Source: CAZGXM01 sp964529795
GTDB taxonomy: Bacteria; Bacillota; JADQBR01
Assembly (NCBI GenBank): GCA_964529795.1
Contig: CAZGXM010000006.1
Location: 7,048-71,047 of the forward strand
Reading direction: 5' to 3'
Length of the DNA stretch: 64,000 bases
The translations under genes were made by a program, and so were the position numbers. The notes under the pieces are model-generated. The model searched no databases and was not told the origin of the DNA. It worked only from the letters and a program-made list of their open reading frames with translations. Each line of letters starts with the position of its first letter. Positions within the stretch are counted from its first letter, which is position 1. Below, piece after piece: positions 42,710 to 52,335 of this stretch.

Positions 42710-42729
42710 GCGGAAAAAAATTTTAGTTT

Positions 42730-42942
42730 TTAAAAAGCAATCAAGTCCCAGATGTGCGGCGGCCAGACCATAAAGATGACCAGGGAAAAAACCAGGCCAA
42801 AGGTTATGGTGCTGATGAGGAAAAATAAAACAGTCCTTATAACGACACCTTTTAAGGGAAATGCATAGTTGACCAGGTACAACGCAACACTGATGCTGAA
42901 AATCAATACCAACGCCAAACCGGTACCAAACAGCCACATCAT
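42730..42942 (-). CDS. Small membrane protein, unknown
   Basis: From ATG 42942 (behind AAGGAGGG) the product is 70 residues with two hydrophobic spans (about 3-22 and 32-60) and ends FMVWPPHIWDLIAF. No family recognised. It stands alone between two terminators, in the gap between ftsZ and spoIIGA, so it has its own transcript. Confidence 0.6.
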   Translation of the reverse strand: MMWLFGTGLALVLIFSISVALYLVNYAFPLKGVVIRTVLFFLISTITFGLVFSLVIFMVWPPHIWDLIAF

Positions 42943-42987
42943 AAAATTCCCTCCTTGGAAGCAGATCGGCTCACCCTTACTAAAATC

Positions 42988-43016
42988 AAAAAAGAGACCA
43001 AGCAAAATGCTTGGCC
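42988..43016 (-). terminator. Rho-independent terminator after ftsZ
   Basis: GGCCAAGC and GCTTGGTC pair around ATTTT on the minus strand and are followed by TCTTTTTTGATTTT. It ends the long dcw transcript about 95 nt past the ftsZ stop. Confidence 0.85.
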
Positions 43017-43111
43017 TCCGGACTTCAGCCTCAGGACACTGTGATAAAATTATTTGGTATATCTTATCTATATTATACTATATTCTTGTCACGGTATCAA
43101 TTATGCAAAAA

Positions 43112-44161
43112 TTACCTACGCCGCAAAAATGCCGGTATTTCCAGATCATCGTCACTAAACGGTCTCACCGTGACCAGTTCCTCCGACTGGTCGTCTGCGC
43201 CCGGTTTATGCTTAAAACCGGTAGCAATTACGGTAATGCAAATCTCATCATCCAACGCCTCATCAATAACTGCACCAAAGATAATATTGGCTTCGGGATC
43301 CGCGGCACCGGCGATGATTTCCGCCGCTTCATTGACCTCAAAAAGCCCCAGGTTGCTGCCGCCGGTGATATTCAACAGCACCCCTTTGGCGCCTTCAATG
43401 GAAGTTTCCAACAAGGGACTGGAAATGGCCATCTTGGCCGCTTCCGTTGCCCGCTTATCCCCCGTAGCGCGGCCAATGCCCATCAATGCCGAGCCTGTAT
43501 CCACCATAATGGTTCTTACATCGGCAAAATCCAAGTTGATCAAACCCGGTACGGCAATCAAATCTGAAATACCCTGGACACCCTGGCGCAAAACATCATC
43601 GGCAATCCGAAACGCCTCACTGATGGAAGTCTTTTTGTCCACCACCTGCAGCAGCTTGTCATTGGGAATGGTGATTAAAGTATCCACCTGTGCGCGTAAT
43701 TCTTCAATACCGGTATCAGCTTGTTTTTGCCGTTTACGACCTTCAAAGGTGAAAGGTCGGGTAACCACGCCTACCGTCAGCGCGCCTCTCTGGCGTGCCA
43801 CTTCGGCAACTATCGGTGCCGCCCCCGTGCCGGTTCCGCCACCCATGCCCGCAGTGACAAAGACCATATCGGCGCCTTCAACACTTTTGATGATATCCTC
43901 CTTGCTTTCTTCCGCGGCTTTTTTGCCTATTTCAGGGTCCGCGCCGGCACCTAAACCTTTTGTCAGTTTGGCGCCTATTTGCAGCTTATTCTCAGCTTTG
44001 GAGAGCTTCAGGGCTTGAAAATCAGTATTGATACTGATGAACTCCACTCCCTGCAAACCGGCCGTAATCATACGGTTCACCGCATTGTTGCCGCCACCTC
44101 CAACACCGATTACTTTGATTTTTGCCAGTTGAGTATTTTCGACCTCTTCAAATTCAAGCAT
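43112..44161 (-). CDS. ftsZ: Cell division GTPase FtsZ
   Basis: Tubulin homologue that forms the Z ring. The 349-residue product has the nucleotide-binding GVGGGGNNAVNRMI, the tubulin signature GGGTGTGAAPIVAEVAR, the T7 loop region GLINLDFADVRTIM and the short C-terminal tail DDLEIPAFLRRR that binds FtsA/SepF/ZipA-type partners. It follows ftsA by 24 nt and ends the division cluster. Confidence 0.98.
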   Translation of the reverse strand: MLEFEEVENTQLAKIKVIGVGGGGNNAVNRMITAGLQGVEFISINTDFQALKLSKAENKLQIGAKLTKGLGAGADPEIGKKAAEESKEDIIKSVEGADMVFVTAGMGGGTGTGAAPIVAEVARQRGALTVGVVTRPFTFEGRKRQKQADTGIEELRAQVDTLITIPNDKLLQVVDKKTSISEAFRIADDVLRQGVQGISDLIAVPGLINLDFADVRTIMVDTGSALMGIGRATGDKRATEAAKMAISSPLLETSIEGAKGVLLNITGGSNLGLFEVNEAAEIIAGAADPEANIIFGAVIDEALDDEICITVIATGFKHKPGADDQSEELVTVRPFSDDDLEIPAFLRRR

Positions 44162-44185
44162 GGCAGAACCTCCTTCTCAGTCGCT

Positions 44186-45424
44186 CTAAAATCCAAAAAA
44201 TTCTTTGAACCAGGTGGACACCTTGCCCCATAATCTGCCCAGGGAAATTTCATTCCCGGCAGCGGCATCCAGGTGTGCCAACTGGTGCGCACCATATTTC
44301 ACTAATCCAATAGCAGTGGCACACGCTGAGTTACTGGCCATATCGGATAAGCCGCCAACCCCGCGAGGTTGGCCAATACGTACCGGTAAGTCCAACTGCT
44401 CGGTGGCCAGCTGGACTAAGCCATCCAAACCTGCCATACCGCCGGTAATAATGACACCACCGGGAAGCATTCCCTGATAGCCTGAACGGTTGAGTCTTTC
44501 CCCGACCATCATCAATATTTCTGTAATCCTCGGCTCAATAATGGAAGCTAAAAATTTTTTTGATACCTGACGCGTTTCCTGACTGCCCACACTGGCTACG
44601 GGAATATAGTCATCATCAGGCATTAACGGGGTTAAAACGCACCCGTACTCTATCTTTATTTTTTCGGCAACATCTATGGGTGCCCGCAATCCCACCGCCA
44701 GATCACTGGTCACGTGATCGCCGCCGATGGGGATAATGCCGGTCCACCACAGACTTCCCCGGTCAAAAATCGCCATTTCCGTGGTGCCGCCACCGATATC
44801 CACCACCACGCAGCCCAAATCCTTTTCCGCCGGCTGTAAGACGGCGTAGGCAGACGCCAACGGATTGAGCACCAACTGTACTGCTTCCAAACCGGCCAGC
44901 GCTACACTTTTAACCGTATTTTGAATGGCGCTGGCTGTTCCGGTCACAATTTGCGTTTCCACTTCCAGCCGTTCCCCGGACATGCCTACGGGGTCAACGA
45001 TACCGTCGTTACCATCCACGATATATTCCCGGGCCAAACAGTGAATAATACGCTGGCCGGAAGGAAGTGTAACCACTTTGGCCGCCTGCAGCACCCGCTG
45101 GACATCTTCAACGGTCACTTCTTTTTCGGGATTGGAGATAGCGATAACACCCCTGCTGTTTAAAGAGCGAATATGATGGCCGCCGATACCGACGCAGACG
45201 CCGGAAATATGTACGCCGCTCATACGTTCAGCGATTTCCACCGCTTTTCTTATATCTCGAACGGTACTGTCAATGTCCACGATAATTCCTTTTCTCAAAC
45301 CTGTAGACGGGGTTTGCCCCATGCCGACCAAATTCAATTTACCGTATTCATCAACTTCAGCTATTGTTACAACCACGCTGGATGTCCCAATATCCAGACC
45401 CACTACCACATTTTCCCGAGCCAA
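44186..45424 (-). CDS. ftsA: Cell division protein FtsA
   Basis: Actin-like membrane tether of FtsZ. The product has the phosphate-1 loop VVGLDIGTSSVVVTIAEVDE, the FtsA 1C domain segment RKAVEIAERMSGVHISGVCV, phosphate-2 CVVVDIGGGTTEMAIFDRG, and the C-terminal amphipathic tail WGKVSTWFKEFFGF. The TTG at 45424 follows GGAGGTG at 7 nt and gives 412 residues; a TTG eight codons upstream has no site. Confidence 0.95.
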   Translation of the reverse strand: MARENVVVGLDIGTSSVVVTIAEVDEYGKLNLVGMGQTPSTGLRKGIIVDIDSTVRDIRKAVEIAERMSGVHISGVCVGIGGHHIRSLNSRGVIAISNPEKEVTVEDVQRVLQAAKVVTLPSGQRIIHCLAREYIVDGNDGIVDPVGMSGERLEVETQIVTGTASAIQNTVKSVALAGLEAVQLVLNPLASAYAVLQPAEKDLGCVVVDIGGGTTEMAIFDRGSLWWTGIIPIGGDHVTSDLAVGLRAPIDVAEKIKIEYGCVLTPLMPDDDYIPVASVGSQETRQVSKKFLASIIEPRITEILMMVGERLNRSGYQGMLPGGVIITGGMAGLDGLVQLATEQLDLPVRIGQPRGVGGLSDMASNSACATAIGLVKYGAHQLAHLDAAAGNEISLGRLWGKVSTWFKEFFGF

Positions 45425-45595
45425 ATATCGCACCTCCAGTCGGGGCAAGCTGGGTTCTCCAGTGGATAATTCTTACACTTGAAGTGAATTCAACAAGGCT
45501 CAACTAATTCCCTTTTTTTTAAAATGCTTTTTTTACGGTTTTTTCGGCAGATTTTCACCAATTTTGTTAAATAAACCTGTGCCGGAGGGAAAAAA

Positions 45596-46351
45596 CTATT
45601 CCCCGTACTTTACCACCGGATTACCCTTAAAACTGACATCCACGTATTTGATGGTTTTTCCGTCCTGCCGGGCTTGCTGGTATATTTTCTGAAACCATTT
45701 AATTTTCCGTGCGATATCATTACTCTCACCAACCACCACTTTTATTCCTTCAGATGTAAACATTTCTATACTTTTATCAGGTCGTATAGAGATTTCGGAA
45801 AACATCATTTTTTCGTCCGGAGACAGGTTTGCAACTACTCCCAAGGCCTCTTTCACCCCCGGGTCTGATACTTTCTCACCGGGGGCCAGTGAAGCGGGAA
45901 TATCCACACCCTCAATCAAGGGTAAAGAGTACTCACTGATTTTTTCCACCAGGCGGATATAATAGCCCTGATTATCCAAAAGAATAAAACCGTCCCGGGA
46001 ACTGACCAGCGCCGCAGGTTTTCTCTCCTCGACGAAAATAATAAGACTGTCCGGAAGTTTTACTTTCACCTCAGCCCTGGCAACCATAGCGCTCAATTCA
46101 ATATTATTTTCAATTTGCCGGATATCAAGCTTGAAGGAATTTGCACCCCTGTTTATTCCGGCCAAATCCAACACTGTTTGCGGTTCCAATTCTTTAAGAC
46201 CTATAACACTGATTTTTTCAATGGCAAAGAAGGAAGAGTTGAGAAAAAAATAAACTGCCACCAGTAATAACATGAAAAAGAATATTGCTTGGAGCAGCAT
46301 TGACCGTTTTGTATTTTTAATTAATCTTTTTCTGGCAACGGTTCCGGACAT
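45596..46351 (-). CDS. ftsQ: Cell division protein FtsQ/DivIB
   Basis: Bitopic membrane protein of the divisome. The 251-residue product has a basic cytoplasmic N-terminus, one span (about 17-39), the POTRA domain (FFAIEKISVIGLKELEPQTV) and the beta domain (VKLPDSLIIFVEERKPAALV, FILLDNQGYYIRLVEKISEY). It lies between murA and ftsA. A 147-nt gap with no recognised feature separates it from ftsA. Confidence 0.9.
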   Translation of the reverse strand: MSGTVARKRLIKNTKRSMLLQAIFFFMLLLVAVYFFLNSSFFAIEKISVIGLKELEPQTVLDLAGINRGANSFKLDIRQIENNIELSAMVARAEVKVKLPDSLIIFVEERKPAALVSSRDGFILLDNQGYYIRLVEKISEYSLPLIEGVDIPASLAPGEKVSDPGVKEALGVVANLSPDEKMMFSEISIRPDKSIEMFTSEGIKVVVGESNDIARKIKWFQKIYQQARQDGKTIKYVDVSFKGNPVVKYGE

Positions 46352-46410
46352 GTTTACCCCTCCGCTTCTTAATTATACCAGCGCCGGATAGACCTGTCCA
46401 AACAAACATT

Positions 46411-46437
46411 AAAAAAAGCAGCCCCCTTTTAGCTGCG
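46411..46437 (-). terminator. Hairpin with T-tract at the end of murA
   Basis: GCAGC and GCTGC pair around TAAAAGGGG and are followed by seven T residues on the minus strand. The stem includes the murA stop codon. The 5-bp stem is short, so it may end only part of the dcw transcripts and give ftsQAZ a separate level. Confidence 0.55.
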
Positions 46438-47694
46438 AAACCCATTGTGTACACGCACTATTCGCGCTCCCAGCTGCGCGTACTTTTGCTCCAGGTTTTC
46501 ATATCCCCGGTCTATATGATGCACATTTTCCACAACGGTAATATCATTCGCCACCAGACCCGCCAGCACCAGAGCCGCACCGGCTCTCAAATCCGGCGCT
46601 TCCACCAGAGCGCCGCTTAACCGCGGTACCCCTTTGATGATTGCCAGTTTGCCTTCAACTTTAATATGCACACCCATGCGCCGTAATTCATCCACATGTT
46701 TAAAGCGGTTTTCAAATATGCTCTCGGATACAATACTGGTCCCCCCGGCAATGCTCATCAACGCCATCATTTGCGGCTGCATATCCGTGGGAAATCCGGG
46801 GTAGGGGAGGGTTTTAATATCAACGGGACCGGGTCGCTGCCTGGCAGTTATTTCTATACTGTCGCCTCTTTCCGCTATTTCCACGCCGGCCTCCCTTAAT
46901 TTGGCGCTTACCGGCTCCAAATGTTCCGGAATAACATTTTCGATGACAACTTTCCCGCCGGTAATAGCTGCAGCTACCATATGGGTGCCGGCTTCAATCC
47001 TATCAGGTATCACCTGGTGTTCCACAGGGTATAGCTTCGGCACCCCGCAAATGCGGATGGTGTCCATCCCCGCTCCGGCAACTCTCGCCCCCATCAAATT
47101 TAAAAAATTTTGCAGGTCTACTATTTCCGGTTCTCTGGCAGCATTATGAAGAATTGTCTCCCCGGGGATCAAGCTTGCCGCCATCATCAAGTTTTCCGTG
47201 GCGCCGACACTGGGAATATCCAGATGAATGTCCGCCCCCGTCAATTTACCCGCTTTGGCCTCAATATAACCAAACTTTTCCGAAACCTTCATGCCCAGTG
47301 CTTGGAACCCCTTGATATGCAGGTCCATTGGTCTTGACCCGATGGCACAACCACCGGGATATGCCGCCTGTACTTCACCAAAACGTGCTGAAAGCGGTCC
47401 CATAACCAGGTTGGAAGCACGCAGTTTACGCATCAATACTTCGGTTATTTTTTGCGGTATGATACCTTTTGTGTCGATAACCAAGGTGGAACCTTCCAGT
47501 TTAGTCCTGACACCCAAAAAATCCAGCACCTGCTGCATCACCAGTACGTCTTTCAACCGCGCTACTCCGTGAATAACCGTTACTCCGTCGCAGAGCAGAG
47601 CTGCAGCCATAATAGGTAAAATAGCATTTTTGGAACCACTGACGGTGACGTTTCCCTGAAGTTTTGCTCCCCCCATGACAATCAACTTTTCCAC
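46429..47694 (-). CDS. murA: UDP-N-acetylglucosamine 1-carboxyvinyltransferase
   Basis: First committed step of peptidoglycan synthesis, and the target of fosfomycin. The 421-residue product has GSKNAILPIMAAALLCDG, the active-site loop region with Cys in AAYPGGCAIGSRPMDLHIKG, and GFPTDMQPQMMALMSIAGGT. The GTG at 47694 is behind GGAGGTG. The presence of murA in the cluster is a clostridial trait. Confidence 0.96.
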   Translation of the reverse strand: MEKLIVMGGAKLQGNVTVSGSKNAILPIMAAALLCDGVTVIHGVARLKDVLVMQQVLDFLGVRTKLEGSTLVIDTKGIIPQKITEVLMRKLRASNLVMGPLSARFGEVQAAYPGGCAIGSRPMDLHIKGFQALGMKVSEKFGYIEAKAGKLTGADIHLDIPSVGATENLMMAASLIPGETILHNAAREPEIVDLQNFLNLMGARVAGAGMDTIRICGVPKLYPVEHQVIPDRIEAGTHMVAAAITGGKVVIENVIPEHLEPVSAKLREAGVEIAERGDSIEITARQRPGPVDIKTLPYPGFPTDMQPQMMALMSIAGGTSIVSESIFENRFKHVDELRRMGVHIKVEGKLAIIKGVPRLSGALVEAPDLRAGAALVLAGLVANDITVVENVHHIDRGYENLEQKYAQLGARIVRVHNGFRS

Positions 47695-47714
47695 GTCACT
47701 CCACCTCCGTTGGG

Positions 47715-48623
47715 TCAATTCTCCTCGCCGATAATGTGGATTTCCGGTTCCAACTGAATGTTAAACCTCTTTTCTACCTCCTTTTGAATAGTTTTAATTA
47801 AGGATAAGATATCTTTTGCTGTGGCACTGCCGTCATTGACGATAAAGTTGGCATGTTTGTTTGAAACCCATGCCCCGCCGCAGTTCGCGCCCTTTAAGCC
47901 TGCTTTTTCGACAAGGTAACCCGCCGCGTACCCCGGCGGGTTTTTGAAAACACTACCGGCATTGAGATAGTTGATTGGCTGGCCGGTCCGGCGCCTTTGT
48001 GCCTGTTCCTCCATAATTCGACGGACCTCAGCAGCATTTCCGCGCTGAAGAACGAGGGTTGCCCAAAGTACTATTTCCCTACCGGGGTCTAAATTGGAGC
48101 GGCGATAATTAAAATCCAGTTCTTCCCTGGAGAGGCATTTCACGCGCCCCTGCCGGTCCACAACCTGTACTGTGCTGATCACATCGGACAGTGAACTGCC
48201 AGGGATACCGGCATTCATAACCACGGCGCCCCCGAGACTGGCAGGAATACCCACAGCAAACTCCAGCCCGGTAAGATGGTGCTTTGCCGCTTCCCCGCTT
48301 AAACGCGGCAGGCTTACCGCCGCGCCGGCAGTAATTTCCGTACCCGCAACAACAATATTGCGGAATTTCCCCCCGAGATGCAGTACCAACCCGCGAACAC
48401 CACCGTCCAAAACCAAAATGTTGGACCCGTTACCTATCACCGCCAGCGGCAGGTTGTAACGCCGGGCAAAGTCAAGGCAGTGCAGTATATCATCTTCATC
48501 GACTGCTTCCACAAATAAGTCAGCAGGACCTCCCACCCTCCAAGTTGTGTAGGCAGCCAGGGGTTCGTTCTCCTGACACTTCCCGGAAAGCTTATGTTTT
48601 AACTGACCATAATCGTAAATCAT
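47715..48623 (-). CDS. murB: UDP-N-acetylenolpyruvoylglucosamine reductase
   Basis: FAD enzyme making UDP-MurNAc. The 302-residue product has YTTWRVGGPADLFVEAVDED, VIGNGSNILVLDGGVRGLVL, GLEFAVGIPASLGGAVVMNA and the C-terminal SVFKNPPGYAAGYLVEKAGL, a type II MurB layout. Its ATG overlaps the murC stop by 4 nt. Confidence 0.95.
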   Translation of the reverse strand: MIYDYGQLKHKLSGKCQENEPLAAYTTWRVGGPADLFVEAVDEDDILHCLDFARRYNLPLAVIGNGSNILVLDGGVRGLVLHLGGKFRNIVVAGTEITAGAAVSLPRLSGEAAKHHLTGLEFAVGIPASLGGAVVMNAGIPGSSLSDVISTVQVVDRQGRVKCLSREELDFNYRRSNLDPGREIVLWATLVLQRGNAAEVRRIMEEQAQRRRTGQPINYLNAGSVFKNPPGYAAGYLVEKAGLKGANCGGAWVSNKHANFIVNDGSATAKDILSLIKTIQKEVEKRFNIQLEPEIHIIGEEN

Positions 48624-50008
48624 TTTACTCCCCCGTTAAGCTCAAGGCGCCGGACCAATTCCTCCGCCACCTTCCAAATATCGCCGGCACCCAAGGTTAA
48701 CACCAAATCCCCGGGTTGAACACACTTTTCCAAAAAAGATACAATTGCACTCTTTCCGGCAATCAGGTGTGCTTCCTGTCTTTTAACCAACTCCCGGTAA
48801 ATTAAATCACTGGTCACACCGGCAATAGGTTTTTCACCGGCACCATAAATTTCGTCCAAAATTACCAGGTCGGCACCCCCGAAAGCTTTGCCAAACTCCC
48901 TGTACAAGTGCCGGGTACGAGTATACCGGTGCGGTTGGAAAACCACTATTATTCGCCGGGCGCCCGTTTCCCCGGCAGCTTTTATGGTAGCTTTAATCTC
49001 CGTGGGATGATGAGCATAATCATCTACAACCCGAAGTCCTGCCCCGCGACCCACGGTTTGAAAACGACGGCCAACTCCTTGGAATTGGCGGAGTGCGCCG
49101 GCAATCTGTTCAAAGGAAAGGCCCAAACTGTAACTGACAGCCGTACACGCCAGCGCATTTAACAGATTATGTTTACCCGGTACCGATAAACTTAATCTTC
49201 CCAGGCAGGTATCACCGTGCCAGATATCCGCCGTAATTCCGTTATTCAGTGTTAGATTACGGGCGGTAAAGTCCGCATTGCTATCAATACCGTAGGTAAC
49301 CACGGGAACCTCTAAATCTTTATGAATTCCGCTTAAAAAGGTATCATCAGTACAGAAAACGGCAAAACCGCCCGGCGACACCTGATTAATAAACTGCAAA
49401 AATGCCGCTTTTATCTTTTCCAGTGAGCCGTAATAATCCATATGGTCATCTTCCACATTGGTAACAACCGCAATATGCGGATGGAGTTTTAAAAAGGAAC
49501 CGTCGCTTTCATCCGCCTCAGCCACCAAATAATCTCCTTTGCCCAGTTTTGCGTGACTGCCGAACACCGGCAAATACCCGCCCACAATAATCGTAGGATC
49601 CCGGCCATTTTCCAACAATGTCAACCCGATCATGGCGGTGGTAGTGGTTTTGCCATGGGCACCGGAAACCGCAATTCCTTTTTGTCTTTTCATCAGTTTG
49701 CTCAGCATATCCGCTCGATGTATCACCGGAATATTACGTTTCTTGGCCTCTACCACTTCCGGGTTATCCCGGGGGATAGCCGTGGAAACAACAACCAAAG
49801 AAACGTCGGCAGGTAAATTCTCTTCACGATGACCAATTGATATGAGAGCACCCAGTTCCCGCAAACGGGAAACAACGGGAGTATAGTTCAAGTCCGAACC
49901 GGAAACCGGGTATCCCTGTTGCAGCATTATAGTGGCAATGGCACTCATTCCTGCTCCGCCAATACCCACAAAATGTGTCAAACCAAATTTCGCTGTCAAT
50001 CCTGCCAC
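48620..50008 (-). CDS. murC: UDP-N-acetylmuramate-L-alanine ligase
   Basis: Adds L-alanine to UDP-MurNAc. The 462-residue product has HFVGIGGAGMSAIATIMLQQ, the ATP P-loop AVSGAHGKTTTTAMIGLTLL and DDYAHHPTEIKATIKAAGET. The first possible start is GTG at 50008; a TTG three codons later lies better behind GAGGTGG, so the N-terminus may be three residues shorter. Confidence 0.95.
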   Translation of the reverse strand: MAGLTAKFGLTHFVGIGGAGMSAIATIMLQQGYPVSGSDLNYTPVVSRLRELGALISIGHREENLPADVSLVVVSTAIPRDNPEVVEAKKRNIPVIHRADMLSKLMKRQKGIAVSGAHGKTTTTAMIGLTLLENGRDPTIIVGGYLPVFGSHAKLGKGDYLVAEADESDGSFLKLHPHIAVVTNVEDDHMDYYGSLEKIKAAFLQFINQVSPGGFAVFCTDDTFLSGIHKDLEVPVVTYGIDSNADFTARNLTLNNGITADIWHGDTCLGRLSLSVPGKHNLLNALACTAVSYSLGLSFEQIAGALRQFQGVGRRFQTVGRGAGLRVVDDYAHHPTEIKATIKAAGETGARRIIVVFQPHRYTRTRHLYREFGKAFGGADLVILDEIYGAGEKPIAGVTSDLIYRELVKRQEAHLIAGKSAIVSFLEKCVQPGDLVLTLGAGDIWKVAEELVRRLELNGGVK

Positions 50009-50082
50009 CTCGCTTTACAAAGGGGCGTCGCTTTCGATACACCCATATAATATGCATTTTGCACCGGGGTGTGACTCTCCGG

Positions 50083-51192
50083 TTAAATGTAAACAGTGAT
50101 CTCTTTGATAATACTTGCCAGCGCCTCGGGTTTACCCGCTTTCTTTGCTGCCCGCGACATTTCTTTCAGCTTCTCGGGATTATCCAGCAATTCCTGAACT
50201 TTCTCCGTCAATATGCCGGTAGAAAGTTCGTCATCATGTACCATTATCGCCGCACCTTTTTTCACTAAGTTTTTTGCATTGTATTCCTGGTGGTTATCTG
50301 TTGCGTGGGGGTACGGAATGAGAATGGAGGCAATCCCCCGGGCAGTAGTTTCCGCAAGAAAAGTTGCCCCCGCCCGGGAAATTACCAGGTCTGCAACAGC
50401 CAATGCTGCAGCTACTTGGTGCAAATAGGGTCTAATGGTAATATTGCCCAACAACTCGGGATTTATTCCGCGCCTTTTTAGCTGTTCCATCACCCATTCA
50501 CACTGGCTTGTCCCAGTAACCCAAACCAGCTGCAGGTCCGGCCTGGATTTGACCGTAGCCAGAAGGCCGATTATCGCCTCATTAATGCTTTTTGCCCCCT
50601 GGCTGCCGCCTACCACCATTAACGTAAGCTTGCCGGCGGATATACCCAGGATATCAGCCCCTTTCGCTCTTGACATATTTAAAATCTCCTGTCTTACCGG
50701 CAGTCCGGTAAAGATTACCCGTTTCCCGTGCTTCCCAAAATATTGTGCTGATTCTGGAAATGTTACCAAAATCCTGTCTACAAAAGGAGCTAACCAGCGG
50801 TTAGTCTTGCCGGGTAATGCATTTTGTTCATGCAGTATCGCGGGAATACGCAACATGGCCGCCGCAAGTATTACCGGCCCACAGACATACCCCCCGGTTC
50901 CCACCACCACTGCCGGTTTAAAGTGTCTTAAAATCTTTACTGCCTGCATGACCGCTTGTCCCGTTCGCCCGGCCCAAAGGACAGTTTCCAAAGATAGTTT
51001 CCGCTTCATGCCGGATACATTAATGGTTTGAAAGGCCAGCCCCTCCCCGGGCACCAGTCTTGCCTCCAATCCCTGGTTGGTCCCCACATAGAGTACTTCC
51101 ACCCCTGGCACAGCATCCTTTAAACCGCGGATAATGGCCAACGCCGGATAAATATGACCGCCTGTCCCACCACCGGAAAATAAAACCCGCAT
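50083..51192 (-). CDS. murG: Undecaprenyl-PP-MurNAc-pentapeptide GlcNAc transferase
   Basis: Converts lipid I to lipid II at the membrane. The 369-residue GT-B protein has MRVLFSGGGTGGHIYPALAI, HEQNALPGKTNRWLAPFVDR, VVGGSQGAKSINEAI and the UDP-GlcNAc site SRAGATFLAETTARGIASIL. The ATG at 51192 is chosen because it starts the conserved fold. Confidence 0.96.
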   Translation of the reverse strand: MRVLFSGGGTGGHIYPALAIIRGLKDAVPGVEVLYVGTNQGLEARLVPGEGLAFQTINVSGMKRKLSLETVLWAGRTGQAVMQAVKILRHFKPAVVVGTGGYVCGPVILAAAMLRIPAILHEQNALPGKTNRWLAPFVDRILVTFPESAQYFGKHGKRVIFTGLPVRQEILNMSRAKGADILGISAGKLTLMVVGGSQGAKSINEAIIGLLATVKSRPDLQLVWVTGTSQCEWVMEQLKRRGINPELLGNITIRPYLHQVAAALAVADLVISRAGATFLAETTARGIASILIPYPHATDNHQEYNAKNLVKKGAAIMVHDDELSTGILTEKVQELLDNPEKLKEMSRAAKKAGKPEALASIIKEITVYI

Positions 51193-51241
51193 TAAATCAC
51201 CTTCACAACTTACTTGTCCACCAGAAAAGCCCCGAAACATC

Positions 51242-52333
51242 CTATGTATACCGGGAAATATTCAGCAGCATTCCCACTCCCACCAAACTTAACATGAGAG
51301 AGGAACCCCCGTAGCTGATAAAGGGCAGGGTTATACCCGTAACCGGCAGTGAGCCGGTGACCACGCCGATATTGATGATTGCCTGCAGGGCCACCATCAA
51401 GGTTATTCCCGCGGCCAGCAGACTGCCGTAACTGTCCTTTACTGTCACCGCCACCCGGAAACCCCGCCAGATAAAGATAAAAAACAACAGCAACACAATA
51501 AAGGCACCGATAAATCCCAATTCCTCACCAAGAATGGCATAGATAAAATCGGTATGCCTTTCCGGCAGGTAAAAAAGTTTTTGCTTACTGCGGCCCAGAC
51601 CCACACCAAAAAAACCGCCGGAACCCAAGGCCAGTAGCGACTGAATTGTCTGCCAGCCCGAGTCGCTGGGACTTTTCCAGGGGTCCAGAAATGCCACAAA
51701 ACGTTCCATCCGGTAGGGTTCCAGGTAAATGGCCAGCAAGACCAAACCAATACCCAAAGCGCCGAGCAGACCCATATGGGTGTATTTTGCCCCGGCAATC
51801 AGCAGTAATAAGTATGTGGTACCGGCAATTGCCACCGCCGTCCCCAGGTCGGGTTGTGCCAAAATCAAACCGCAAGCCAATCCCAGGATACCCAAATGCG
51901 GCAGGAGACCTTTGGCAAAACTGGTAATTCGTCCGCCGTATGTGGAAAGGCTTTTAGCCATAAACATCACTACAGCCAGTTTCATTACCTCGGAAGGCTG
52001 AAAGCCGATCAGACCCAATCCCAGCCAGCGGCTGGAACCCTTCTTGATTACTCCCACAAATAATACCAGCAGCAGCAGTACCAGGGAAATGATAAAAATA
52101 ATTCCCACGTAACGTTTGACCCGCCTGTAATCAATGTTCATGGTAATTACCATGGCCACCAAACCGAATAATGCCCAAAGAAGCTGTTTTTTCAGATAGT
52201 AATAGGCATCACCGTAGCTGAGGTATGATGAATAGGCGCTGGCGCTGAAAACCATGATAATGCCCACGCTAAGCAGGAGGATGGTGATAAAGAATATTAA
52301 AAAATCCGGTGATTTTCTTTTACCAGGCAACAA
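51242..52333 (-). CDS. ftsW: SEDS glycosyltransferase FtsW/SpoVE
   Basis: Membrane peptidoglycan polymerase working with a class B PBP. The 363-residue product has about ten spans and the SEDS motifs GSSRWLGLGLIGFQPSEVMK, AQPDLGTAVAIAGTT, GLGRSKQKLFYLPERHTDFI and the late LPVTGITLPFISYGGSS. In sporeformers this place in the cluster is held by spoVE; a choice between division and spore-cortex roles cannot be made from sequence. Confidence 0.93.
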   Translation of the reverse strand: MLPGKRKSPDFLIFFITILLLSVGIIMVFSASAYSSYLSYGDAYYYLKKQLLWALFGLVAMVITMNIDYRRVKRYVGIIFIISLVLLLLVLFVGVIKKGSSRWLGLGLIGFQPSEVMKLAVVMFMAKSLSTYGGRITSFAKGLLPHLGILGLACGLILAQPDLGTAVAIAGTTYLLLLIAGAKYTHMGLLGALGIGLVLLAIYLEPYRMERFVAFLDPWKSPSDSGWQTIQSLLALGSGGFFGVGLGRSKQKLFYLPERHTDFIYAILGEELGFIGAFIVLLLFFIFIWRGFRVAVTVKDSYGSLLAAGITLMVALQAIINIGVVTGSLPVTGITLPFISYGGSSLMLSLVGVGMLLNISRYT

Positions 52334-52335
52334 CG

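Noticed and set aside
43011..44018. 335-codon plus-strand frame opposite ftsZ
   Set aside because: It is the shadow of ftsZ; the ftsZ frame is unmistakable and the opposite frame is Ser/Ala/Pro-rich with no family.
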